From the NCBI GenBank assembly GCA_002862165.1, contig PKCL01000033.1, positions 1 to 10,005 of the forward strand: a stretch of DNA of 10,005 bases, in the 5' to 3' direction. The first letter of the stretch is position 1. Each line of letters opens with the position of its first letter. Below are positions 1 through 6,207 of this stretch, one piece after another. The translations under genes were made by a program, and so were the position numbers. This stretch comes from Planctomycetaceae bacterium (GTDB lineage: Bacteria; Planctomycetota; Planctomycetia; Pirellulales; UBA1268). A model generated the notes under the pieces. That model ran no database searches, was not told the origin of the DNA, and was given only the letters and a program-made list of their open reading frames with translations.

Positions 1-382
1 TGAGAAAAAGCAATGCTCGCCGTTGAAAAAAAAACAGGCAGAACGTCGCAGAACTCCTTCGATCGTCAAGGTGACATTGCACAACAAAAACGACCGTGCA
101 ACGAAACACCCCGACAAGCCAACGAAACTTCGGCAGCGCATGCTTTCCATCGCATGCTGTTCCTCGAATTGGTGGCTCATGAGAAACACGTACGGTGGAT
201 ACATGCTCGTTTTTCCTCATGCCTGTAGTGTCTTCGTGCCCGCATTGGTCTATGCAGACATTTCATTTTGCCTAAAGCACCACTATTTCATGGCGTGACC
301 GTTTTTCAGATCAAAATGGCATAAAAACACCTACAATCTGTATAAAATGAATATTATCTTGCTCAGATCAGTCATAATTTGA
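1..382. other. Upstream non-coding region
   Basis: I see no convincing gene here. Two overlapping plus-strand open frames (13-228 and 23-298) have no Shine-Dalgarno sequence, no recognisable motif and compositions typical of chance translation. The region contains a run of nine A near 27-35, two copies of the 8-mer CGCATGCT (137-144 and 151-158), and an AT-rich stretch from about 300 onward that leads into the promoter of the operon. A small unannotated RNA or the end of a neighbouring transcript cannot be excluded. Confidence 0.5.
306..370. repeat. Direct repeat TCAGATCA, candidate operator half-sites
   Basis: The 8-mer TCAGATCA occurs at 306-313 and again at 363-370, both in the AT-rich region just upstream of the proposed promoter of the DeoR-family regulator. 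DeoR-type repressors often bind repeated sites around their own promoters, so these could be operator elements. This is an inference from position; two 8-mers 57 bp apart can also occur by chance. Confidence 0.25.
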
Positions 383-410
383 TTGCATTCATTCTTTACC
401 TGACGATAAT
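383..410 (+). promoter_or_regulatory. Candidate sigma-70-like promoter of the BMC operon
   Basis: A -35-like TTGCAT (383-388) and a -10-like GATAAT (405-410, five of six matches to TATAAT) are separated by 16 bp. They would start transcription near 417, leaving a short leader of about 25 nt that contains the ribosome binding site. The -35 match is weak (three of six). Alternative -10-like boxes at 341-346 (TATAAA) and 352-357 (TATTAT) lack a good -35 partner. Confidence 0.35.
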
Positions 411-426
411 CGAAGGCAAAGCAAAG

Positions 427-433
427 TAAGGAG
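427..433 (+). promoter_or_regulatory. Ribosome binding site of the DeoR regulator
   Basis: TAAGGAG lies 8 nt before the GTG at 442. This strong Shine-Dalgarno match decides the start of the regulator, which has no ATG nearby. Confidence 0.75.
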
Positions 434-441
434 ATTCCCAA

Positions 442-1266
442 GTGCCCGGACGAGAACGACGCAGCCGATTAATCGACATCATCCGTCTCCGTGGGTTTGC
501 AGCCCTTGACGAGTTGGTGCGCGAACTTGGCGTCTCAGAGTCGACCATACGACGAGATCTTGACGCCCTCGAAGAGCAAGGGACCGCGCGTCGTACGCAT
601 GGTGGCGTACTGTACGCCGGAGGACTTCCTCGAATTGCAGAATTCGATGAAAAGCAGCCAGCCAATTGGGAAGCCAAGAGAACGATTGCGGCTGCCACTG
701 CTGAAATCATTGATGACGAAGAGACCGTTCTCCTCGACGGTGGCACTACCACCTACGAGGTAGCAAGGCTTCTTGCCGGAAGATCTCTTCAGGTCGTCAC
801 AAACAGTATGCCAGTTGCGAACCTATTTGCTTCCGAATCACGAACTGATCTCATATTACTTGGTGGTTTTGTATCACCACGAACCGGTGTTTGCCTTGGC
901 CCATACACCAATGAATTGCTAAGCAGACTGCACGTGACCACAACGGTTCTGTCCGCTGCTGGCATATCGAAGCAAGGTCTTTTTAACGCACAACTGCTTC
1001 TTGCAGAAACTGAACAAGCGATGCTTCGTGCTGCAGGGAAAGTCATTGTTGTGGCTGATAGCTCCAAGTTTGGCAGGAAAAGCCTCACACTCGTGTCTGG
1101 CCTTGAAGCAATTGATGTCGTTGTCTCCGACAGCGATCTCTCTCAAGAATGGCAACAAACGATTCTAGACGCTGGACCTCGTTTAATTCTCGCAGATATT
1201 CCTGCAGAAGATATTGAGAACATCACCCCAGACACTACTGCAGCCAACAAAACCATGCACTCCTAG
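442..1266 (+). CDS. DeoR-family transcriptional regulator of the BMC operon
   Basis: The 274-residue protein has the two-part build of DeoR regulators. The N-terminus (about 1-57) is a winged helix-turn-helix with the family recognition segment SESTIRRDLDALEEQG at 32-47, followed by the typical THGGVL (52-57). The C-terminus (about 75-235) is a DeoRC sensor domain with the phosphosugar-binding loop DGGTTT at 99-104 and later VVADSSKFGR. Length is a little over the usual 250-260 because of a non-conserved tail. DeoR proteins generally sense a phosphorylated sugar; given the aldolase downstream, L-fuculose-1-phosphate, L-rhamnulose-1-phosphate or DHAP are plausible ligands (inference). It starts with GTG behind a strong Shine-Dalgarno site. 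It is co-directional with pduL, only 12 nt upstream of it, so it is probably the first gene of the operon and self-regulated. Family is secure; ligand is unknown. Confidence 0.93.
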   Translation: MPGRERRSRLIDIIRLRGFAALDELVRELGVSESTIRRDLDALEEQGTARRTHGGVLYAGGLPRIAEFDEKQPANWEAKRTIAAATAEIIDDEETVLLDGGTTTYEVARLLAGRSLQVVTNSMPVANLFASESRTDLILLGGFVSPRTGVCLGPYTNELLSRLHVTTTVLSAAGISKQGLFNAQLLLAETEQAMLRAAGKVIVVADSSKFGRKSLTLVSGLEAIDVVVSDSDLSQEWQQTILDAGPRLILADIPAEDIENITPDTTAANKTMHS

Positions 1267-1278
1267 ATCGATCCGATC

Positions 1279-1980
1279 ATGCAAAACACACTTGAAAAAC
1301 CAAACCTATCGAAGTCCGATGTCGAACGCATTGTTCGTGACATAATCCTTGCTGGACATGATGGAGTACCAAGCCAGGAGGATCGTGAGCACTCCAATGG
1401 TGCTCCAAAGCTTGTGGTTAGTATTTCCGCTCGACATTGCCACCTCACGGATCAGCATGTGGAAAAACTTTTTGGTCGAGGCCACACACTTACACCAGGA
1501 AAAGATCTCTACCAGGACGGATTTTATGCTGCCGAGGAAACGGTCATGATCATAGGCCCAAAACGACGAATGTTACCAACCGTTCGCGTTCTTGGACCCA
1601 CCCGACCAGCATCCCAGGTTGAACTAGCCTTTACAGATGGCATTTCACTAGGCATCGACCTCCCCGTGAGGGCCAGCGGCAAAATTACTGGAACTCCCGG
1701 ATGTGTTCTTGTTGGTCCTGCCGGTGCAATTGAGCTCACTGAAGGTGTCATACGCGCTGAGCGACATGTTCACATGTGCAAGGCAGACGCACAACACTTT
1801 GGTGTTTCGAATGGTGATCGAATGAGTCTGGTCATAAACGGACCGTGTGGCACCGTCTTTCGAGATCTTCTGGTTCGAGCTGACGCCACGAGCAAACTCG
1901 AAGTGCACATTGATACAGATGAGGGTAACTCCGCTGACCTTGACCACGCGACAAGTGTCGAATTAATCAGACAGGAATAA
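1279..1980 (+). CDS. pduL: PduL-type phosphate acyltransferase (BMC core enzyme)
   Basis: PduL swaps CoA and phosphate on an acyl group (acyl-CoA + Pi to acyl phosphate + CoA), regenerating CoA inside the microcompartment. The 233-residue protein has the zinc-binding and active-site motifs of the family: SARHCHLT with His53 and His55, RHVHM with His163 and His165, and VHIDTDEGN with His210 near the C-terminus. Two similar beta-barrel halves fit the family (about 45-130 and 140-230). Residues 10-24 form an amphipathic helix (SDVERIVRDIIL) followed by a loose linker, the usual form of an N-terminal encapsulation peptide. No Shine-Dalgarno sequence precedes the ATG; translation may be coupled to the regulator that stops 12 nt upstream. 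The likely substrate here is lactoyl-CoA, inferred from the aldolase and aldehyde dehydrogenase of the operon. Confidence 0.95.
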   Translation: MQNTLEKPNLSKSDVERIVRDIILAGHDGVPSQEDREHSNGAPKLVVSISARHCHLTDQHVEKLFGRGHTLTPGKDLYQDGFYAAEETVMIIGPKRRMLPTVRVLGPTRPASQVELAFTDGISLGIDLPVRASGKITGTPGCVLVGPAGAIELTEGVIRAERHVHMCKADAQHFGVSNGDRMSLVINGPCGTVFRDLLVRADATSKLEVHIDTDEGNSADLDHATSVELIRQE

Positions 1981-2014
1981 CCTCGAACAAATCACGGATG
2001 AACAGACAACAAAT

Positions 2015-2063
2015 GACTGTGTTGTCGGCACGTGCCGGCGCAGTCGACCCGGACACCGTCCGG
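2015..2063 (+). promoter_or_regulatory. Tandem intercistronic hairpins before the first shell gene
   Basis: Two stem-loops fill the 120-nt gap between pduL and BMC-H 1. The first (2015-2045) pairs GACTG (2015-2019) with CAGTC (2041-2045), continues through G-U/G-C pairs, and ends in the perfect 12-bp palindrome CGGCACGTGCCG (2026-2037), with one 3-nt bulge. The second (2049-2063) pairs CCGGAC with GTCCGG around the 3-nt loop ACC. No U-run follows, so these are not typical intrinsic terminators. They may mark mRNA processing or stabilise the 5' end of the shell-gene message; that role is inferred. Confidence 0.6.
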
Positions 2064-2100
2064 TAATAGTGAGTGCGAAAATGATATGGAGTGAAGAAAG

Positions 2101-2400
2101 ATGGCAAAAAACATCGAAGCCCTCGGCATGGTCGAAACCAAAGGTTTCGTCACGCTTGTCGAGGCTGTTGATGCAATGATGAAGGCTGCGAATGTTTCTT
2201 TCCTTGGCTGGGACAAGGTTGGAAGTGGTCTCGTAACTGCATTTGTGAGTGGTGATGTTGCTGCCGTGAAGGCCGCAACAGATGCTGGTGCAACAGCTGC
2301 TGGCCGAATTGGTGAGGTTGTTAGTGTTCAGGTAATTGCACGTCCGCATGAGGACATCGGCAATATCCTCAAAACCAAGGCCCCAAAGTCTAGCAATTAA
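2101..2400 (+). CDS. BMC-H shell hexamer protein 1
   Basis: This 99-residue protein is a single BMC domain (Pfam BMC, PF00936), whose six-fold rings tile the facets of the shell. The opening EALGMVETKGFVTLVEAVDAM (split here as residues 6-26) and the GRIGEV motif before the last strand are diagnostic. The pore loop KVGSGLV is at 39-45, with the canonical GSG at the six-fold axis that is thought to let polar metabolites through. After the conserved ARPHEDI the tail (KTKAPKSSN) is polar and probably disordered. A GGAG ribosome binding site (2088-2091) lies 9 nt before the ATG, and two hairpins precede it. It is followed by a second, clearly paralogous BMC-H gene 70 nt downstream. Confidence 0.96.
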   Translation: MAKNIEALGMVETKGFVTLVEAVDAMMKAANVSFLGWDKVGSGLVTAFVSGDVAAVKAATDAGATAAGRIGEVVSVQVIARPHEDIGNILKTKAPKSSN

Positions 2401-2404
2401 CGTG

Positions 2405-2430
2405 ACTCCTCCCGGCGAACCGGCTGGAGT
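2405..2430 (+). promoter_or_regulatory. Hairpin between the two BMC-H genes
   Basis: ACTCC (2405-2409) pairs with GGAGT (2426-2430) and an inner CCGG (2412-2415) pairs with CCGG (2420-2423) around a CGAA loop, with a 2x2 internal loop between the stems. It begins 4 nt after the stop codon of BMC-H 1. There is no strong U-run, so it is better read as a stabilising or processing element that sets relative amounts of the shell proteins than as a full terminator. Confidence 0.45.
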
Positions 2431-2470
2431 GTTTCCCATTAGAAACTTATTTACTTTTCAGGAAAGATTC

Positions 2471-2740
2471 ATGAATACGGCAATTGGATTGATTGAAACA
2501 AAAGGCCTTGTTGGCCTCGTCGAAGCAACAGACGCAATGGCGAAAGCAGCCAATGTACAAATACTTAAACGCGTTGATATCGGTGGTGCTTTTGTCACAA
2601 CCGTTGTTCAAGGTGATGTTGGTAGTGTCCGTGCTGCGGTTGAGGCTGGCGCTACTTCTGCTCAACAGATCGGTGAACTTGTCGGCAGTCACGTCATTCC
2701 ACGTCCTGCAGAAAGTCTCGTTTCAGCGTTTTTCAGCTGA
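2471..2740 (+). CDS. BMC-H shell hexamer protein 2
   Basis: The 89-residue protein is a compact single BMC domain, aligned with the first shell protein from its second or third residue: IGLIETKGLVGLVEATDAM at 5-23, QQIGELVGSHVIPRP near the C-terminus. The pore loop is DIGGAFV (36-42), so the six-fold pore would be lined by G-G-A rather than G-S-G, with Asp instead of Lys at its edge; charge and selectivity should differ from BMC-H 1. I chose the ATG at 2471 and not the in-frame upstream ATG at 2336, because the BMC domain begins here and an AGGA site (2460-2463) lies 7 nt before it; the longer frame would overlap BMC-H 1 and add 45 residues unlike any BMC protein. Confidence 0.95.
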   Translation: MNTAIGLIETKGLVGLVEATDAMAKAANVQILKRVDIGGAFVTTVVQGDVGSVRAAVEAGATSAQQIGELVGSHVIPRPAESLVSAFFS

Positions 2741-2796
2741 GTCAAGCCTACTCATAAGTCGTGCATGGAAGCATCTCTGTAAGCAGGAAAGAAACA

Positions 2797-4023
2797 ATGA
2801 AAATCCTCATCGCAAATCTTGGGTCAACGAGTTTTAAGTATCGACTCTTTGAGCTGCCTACTCATTCAGGTGCACTCGAAGACGAGCAGGAACTTGCCAA
2901 GGGCGGTGTTGAACGTATTGGTGGTCAGGAAAGCCGCGTCTACGCCTCATTGGGACAACCTGCTGCAGAAGCTACACAGATTGAGACGGTACGACCCATA
3001 CCCGATCATGGCGCTGCCCTCGAAGCTGCCATTGAACAACTCACAGCCGCAGGTGGCCCCCTTTCATCTCTTACTGATGTTGCTGCGATTGGATTCAAAG
3101 CAGTTCATGGTGGAAGAATCCGCGGTGTTGTGAAAGTAGATGACACTGTTTTGTCTGCGATGGAAGAAATGGCTGATGTCGCTCCGGCTCATAATCCGCC
3201 TTATGTCACGGCAATGAAGCAACTGGCAGAACGGTTCCCTGACGTGCCACTGGTAGCTGCTTTTGAAACAGATTTTCATGCCACCATACCAGACCGTAAT
3301 TCCCGGTATGCCGTTCCTAAAGAATGGCTTGAGAAACATCTTGTGCGGCGATGGGGGTTCCATGGTGCAAGTCATCGATTTGTTTCAGAGCGACTTTTAG
3401 CAAAAATGTCGCAGCGTCCCCTTCGTGCAGTTCAATGCCATCTCGGTGGTTCAAGCAGCATTTGCTGGACACATGATGGAAAAAGTGTTGGTACCTCGAT
3501 GGGCATGAGTCCACAGTCCGGTGTTCCGCAGAACAATCGCTCTGGAGACGTTGACCCGTATGCGATCCTGCATGTCTGCAAAACAACCGGGCGTTCACTT
3601 GAGGAGCTACTTGTGGAGTTATCAACCCGTGCAGGGTTGGCTGGAATGTCAGGAACATCTGGCGACATGCGCGACCTTGAGGCAGCCGCAGCAAATGGAA
3701 ATGAAGCAGCTCGTGTCGCCCTCGATGTCTACGTCGGCTCGATCCGCCACTGGCTTGGCGGTGGCATCGTTGAGCTTGGTGGACTTGATGCAATCGCCTT
3801 CACCGGTGGAATCGGTGAAAACTCACCTGCAACGAGAGCGGCTGTCGTTGCAGGGCTTAATGATCTCAACATTGAAATCGATAACACAGCAAATCATTCA
3901 GCCACCACTGGTGAACGACGCATTGAATCCTCTCGCTCACGAGTTGCGATATGGGTCACCCCAACCAACGAAGAACTTATTGTTGCCCGTCAAACACGAA
4001 ACTTCCTGACATTGGCTTCATAA
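2797..4023 (+). CDS. ackA: Acetate kinase family enzyme (acyl-phosphate to acid plus ATP)
   Basis: This 408-residue protein belongs to the acetate/propionate kinase family (usual length about 400). It takes the acyl phosphate made by PduL and yields the acid and ATP. Family marks in order: ANLGSTSFKYRLF at 6-18, KAVHGGRIRG, AFETDFHATIP with Glu157 and His161, RRWGFHGASH at 184-193, HLGGSSS at 215-221, PQNNRSGDVDP at 244-254, and FTGGIGENS from 335. Several differ from textbook acetate kinase: Glu157 sits where the catalytic Asp of FDTAFH is expected, and PQNN replaces MMGT before the catalytic Arg248. Together with its operon this suggests a lactate-producing or wider acyl kinase (inference). 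The start at 2797 is chosen because it opens directly with the family's first strand and has AGGA (2785-2788) 8 nt upstream; an upstream GTG at 2761 is less likely. No encapsulation helix is visible. Confidence 0.9.
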   Translation: MKILIANLGSTSFKYRLFELPTHSGALEDEQELAKGGVERIGGQESRVYASLGQPAAEATQIETVRPIPDHGAALEAAIEQLTAAGGPLSSLTDVAAIGFKAVHGGRIRGVVKVDDTVLSAMEEMADVAPAHNPPYVTAMKQLAERFPDVPLVAAFETDFHATIPDRNSRYAVPKEWLEKHLVRRWGFHGASHRFVSERLLAKMSQRPLRAVQCHLGGSSSICWTHDGKSVGTSMGMSPQSGVPQNNRSGDVDPYAILHVCKTTGRSLEELLVELSTRAGLAGMSGTSGDMRDLEAAAANGNEAARVALDVYVGSIRHWLGGGIVELGGLDAIAFTGGIGENSPATRAAVVAGLNDLNIEIDNTANHSATTGERRIESSRSRVAIWVTPTNEELIVARQTRNFLTLAS

Positions 4024-4057
4024 CTGACACACTAATTTATTGAAAGTACTCTTCCCC

Positions 4058-4387
4058 ATGTTTATTGCTCTTGTCACTGGATCAATTGTCGCCACGCAAA
4101 AAGCGAGCACGATGACTGGCCACAAGCTACTCATTGTCGAACCGTACCGACTTGACGAAAGTAAGAGGTCACAGCTTATTACAACAGGCCGAACCTTTAT
4201 TGCAGTCGACACGCTCGGAGCTGGCGAGGGACAGTTTGTTCTCGTTACACAGGGTTCAAGTGCCCGAATGACTCCAGAGACAAAAGCTCTTCCAATTGAC
4301 GCTGTCATCGTTGGGCTCATTGATACGGTCCAGGCTGACGGCAAGGAAGTTTTTAATCGTGACACTGTCACCACAACGGCTAGCTAA
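4058..4387 (+). CDS. BMC-P shell pentamer protein 1 (EutN/CcmL family)
   Basis: BMC-P proteins form the pentamers that cap the twelve vertices of the shell. The 109-residue product opens with the family pattern MFIALVTGSIVATQK and has TGHKLLIVEP, the loop GAGEGQFVLVTQGSSAR (the GAGxG and GSSAR signatures) and DAVIVGLID, followed by a tail of about 15-20 residues that is longer than usual (family about 85-100). The ATG at 4058 is preferred over the TTG at 4040 because the family begins at this strand. No Shine-Dalgarno sequence is seen; the leader is C/T-rich (CTTCCCC). It lies 34 nt after the kinase and 37 nt before the aldehyde dehydrogenase. Of the three pentamer proteins this is the closest to the canonical EutN/CcmL sequence. 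Confidence 0.93.
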   Translation: MFIALVTGSIVATQKASTMTGHKLLIVEPYRLDESKRSQLITTGRTFIAVDTLGAGEGQFVLVTQGSSARMTPETKALPIDAVIVGLIDTVQADGKEVFNRDTVTTTAS

Positions 4388-4424
4388 TTCTTGATTTCCG
4401 CATTTCCCTCACTGACTCCCAGAA

Positions 4425-5867
4425 ATGAACACAACCGAACAACCCGACATTAATTCGATCGTCCGCAAAGTTATTGCACAACTGCGTTCAGCCGGCGGAC
4501 CCGTAAACGGTCCAACGGCTGCTGGTCAGAATGGTATTTTCGCAACTGTCGACGAGGCGGTATCTGCAGCAACCGATGCTTTTCACCAGCTTGAGCAACT
4601 CGGTATGGAAGGCAGAAAGAGAGCCGTTGGACACATTCGACGCATTGCAATTGAGGACGCTGAAGAACTTGGCAGAATGGAATATGAAGAAACGGAGATC
4701 GGTCGGCTTGATCACAAAATTGAGAAACTTCAAGTCTTAGGTGATCGAGTTCCGGGTGTTGAGTTCATGTCAAGTGAAGTCTTTAGTGGAGATCACGGCC
4801 TTGCCGTTATTGAACATGCACCATTTGGTGTTATTGGTGCAATTACACCCGTGACTCATTCTCTTCCAACGATCGCCTGCAATGCGATCAACATGATTGC
4901 ATCAGGCAACGCTGTCGTTGTGAATCCACACCCGAGTGGTCGCCAGATAGCCGCAGAGGGCGTTCGCCGCTTCAACCAGGCGATACAACGTGACCTCGGC
5001 GTCGATAATCTGATCAGCCTTGTGGCTGAGCCAACGCTCGAGACAGCCAGCTCGCTATTTAATCATCGTGGGGTCAAACTTATCTGCGTGACTGGAGGTC
5101 CAGCTGTTGCACGAGCTGCATTACAGTCGAGCAAACGTGCGATCGTTGCCGGCCCCGGAAATCCACCTGTTGTTGTCGATGAAACGGCAGACCTGAATAA
5201 TGCCGCGCAATCGATCATTACCGGTGCCGCCTACGACAACAATCTATTGTGTATTGGAGAAAAACAGGTCTTTGTTGTTGACTCAGTGTTCGACGCAATG
5301 ATGTCTGCAATGGAACGAGCTGGAGCGTTACGACTCAATCAATCGCAGGTGGCTCGCCTTACAGAAACAGCTATCGTAACCGTGGGTGAAGGCGACCAAC
5401 GCCACCCTGCACCAGCCAAAGAACTTCTTGGAAAGAGTGCTTCCCGAATTGCAGAAGCGGCCGGTGTGTCTGGCCGTGAGGGTCTTGAACTAGTCTTCGG
5501 GGAAACGGACATCACAAACCCATTTGTTCCCGTTGAGCAGATGATGCCATTTCTTCCATTCGTTCGTTGCCCCAGTGCTGATGAAGCTATCCAAAGAGCT
5601 TTTGAAAGTGAACATGGCTTCAGACACACGGCCATTATCCATTCCCAGAATGTTCGGAATATGACACGAATGGGCCGACTCCTCGACACCACCTTGTTTG
5701 TCAAGAATGGACCAAGCACTGCAGGCCTAGGATTAGGCGGCGAAGGGTACCTCTCGTTTTCAATCGCCACACCCACAGGTGAAGGTGTGACAACCCCTCT
5801 CACCTTTACACGACAACGTCGTTGCACACTCGTGGATGACCTCCGTGTGCTAGGAAGCCCCCAGTAA
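4425..5867 (+). CDS. CoA-acylating aldehyde dehydrogenase, BMC-targeted (PduP-like)
   Basis: This enzyme oxidises an aldehyde to acyl-CoA with NAD+; here the substrate is probably L-lactaldehyde released by the aldolase. The 480-residue length is right for BMC aldehyde dehydrogenases of the PduP/EutE group. The catalytic cysteine is Cys276 in NNLLCIGEK; the cofactor region contains APFGVIGAITPVTH, GNAVVVNPHPSG and the CVTGGPAVARAA stretch, and the C-terminus has GLGGEGYLSFSIATPTGEG followed by TFTRQRRC, both typical of this group. Residues 8-20 (DINSIVRKVIAQL) form an N-terminal amphipathic helix followed by a Gly/Pro-rich linker, the encapsulation peptide. The ATG at 4425 has no Shine-Dalgarno match; it is chosen because it includes that peptide. 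Product lactoyl-CoA would pass to PduL. Confidence 0.95.
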   Translation: MNTTEQPDINSIVRKVIAQLRSAGGPVNGPTAAGQNGIFATVDEAVSAATDAFHQLEQLGMEGRKRAVGHIRRIAIEDAEELGRMEYEETEIGRLDHKIEKLQVLGDRVPGVEFMSSEVFSGDHGLAVIEHAPFGVIGAITPVTHSLPTIACNAINMIASGNAVVVNPHPSGRQIAAEGVRRFNQAIQRDLGVDNLISLVAEPTLETASSLFNHRGVKLICVTGGPAVARAALQSSKRAIVAGPGNPPVVVDETADLNNAAQSIITGAAYDNNLLCIGEKQVFVVDSVFDAMMSAMERAGALRLNQSQVARLTETAIVTVGEGDQRHPAPAKELLGKSASRIAEAAGVSGREGLELVFGETDITNPFVPVEQMMPFLPFVRCPSADEAIQRAFESEHGFRHTAIIHSQNVRNMTRMGRLLDTTLFVKNGPSTAGLGLGGEGYLSFSIATPTGEGVTTPLTFTRQRRCTLVDDLRVLGSPQ

Positions 5868-5927
5868 CACAAACTACTCATTAACTTTTCTATTCTTTAC
5901 AATTCCTCCTCCCCACAACCCGTTTTT
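5868..5927 (+). promoter_or_regulatory. Pyrimidine-rich leader without Shine-Dalgarno site
   Basis: The 60 nt before BMC-P 2 contain almost no purine runs and include CCTCCTCCCC at 5905-5914, which resembles the anti-Shine-Dalgarno sequence of 16S rRNA. With no SD sequence before the ATG at 5928, translation initiation is expected to be weak or non-canonical. I see no promoter or strong hairpin. Confidence 0.4.
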
Positions 5928-6197
5928 ATGCAAGTAGCACGAGTCATTGGAACCGTAACAAGCAGCTATAAACACGAGTCTCTCGTGGGAGCAAAGCTAT
6001 TGCTTGTCCAACCTCTTCTCGCTGATGGTGAAGGATTCGACGGCGATCCACAAATTGCTATTGATACAGTCGCTGCTGGCTTAGCGGACCGCGTTGTTAT
6101 TACCAGTGACGGCCGCTTGATGCGGGAAGTGCTCAACAGCAAACGCACGCCAGCCCGCTGGAGCACAATCGCACTAATTGACGAACCAATAGATTGA
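5928..6197 (+). CDS. BMC-P shell pentamer protein 2 (divergent EutN/CcmL family)
   Basis: The 89-residue protein starts with the canonical pentamer pattern MQVARVIGTVTSSYKH followed by LVGAKLLLVQPL, which places it firmly in the EutN/CcmL family. The second half is divergent: the usual GAGxGxxV loop reads AAGLADRVV, GSSAR is replaced by DGRLMREV, and the ending TIALIDEP stands in for the common DxxIxGxxD strand. It may therefore form a specialised vertex or contact a different neighbour in the shell (inference). No Shine-Dalgarno site is visible. The next gene begins 10 nt after its stop, so the two are probably translated together. Confidence 0.9.
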   Translation: MQVARVIGTVTSSYKHESLVGAKLLLVQPLLADGEGFDGDPQIAIDTVAAGLADRVVITSDGRLMREVLNSKRTPARWSTIALIDEPID

Positions 6198-6207
6198 TTA
6201 CGACACT

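Noticed and set aside
137..158. CGCATGCT repeats as a CRISPR or mobile-element end
   Set aside because: Only two 8-mers with a 14-nt period; no spacers, longer repeats or transposase nearby.
13..298. Two overlapping plus-strand open frames upstream of the regulator
   Set aside because: No ribosome binding site, no recognisable domain, and they overlap each other in different frames.
396..752. Minus-strand open frame over the regulator start
   Set aside because: It is the antisense shadow of the well-supported DeoR helix-turn-helix region.
2336..2470. Extended N-terminus for BMC-H 2 from the upstream ATG
   Set aside because: The extra 45 residues overlap BMC-H 1 and match no BMC feature; AGGA precedes the ATG at 2471.
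3317..3793. Long minus-strand frame within the kinase gene
   Set aside because: His/Gln/Arg-rich translation typical of antisense reading; the kinase motifs on the plus strand are clear.
5339..5881. 180-residue minus-strand frame over the end of the aldehyde dehydrogenase
   Set aside because: Ser/Arg/Pro-rich antisense shadow; conserved C-terminal motifs of the dehydrogenase lie on the plus strand.
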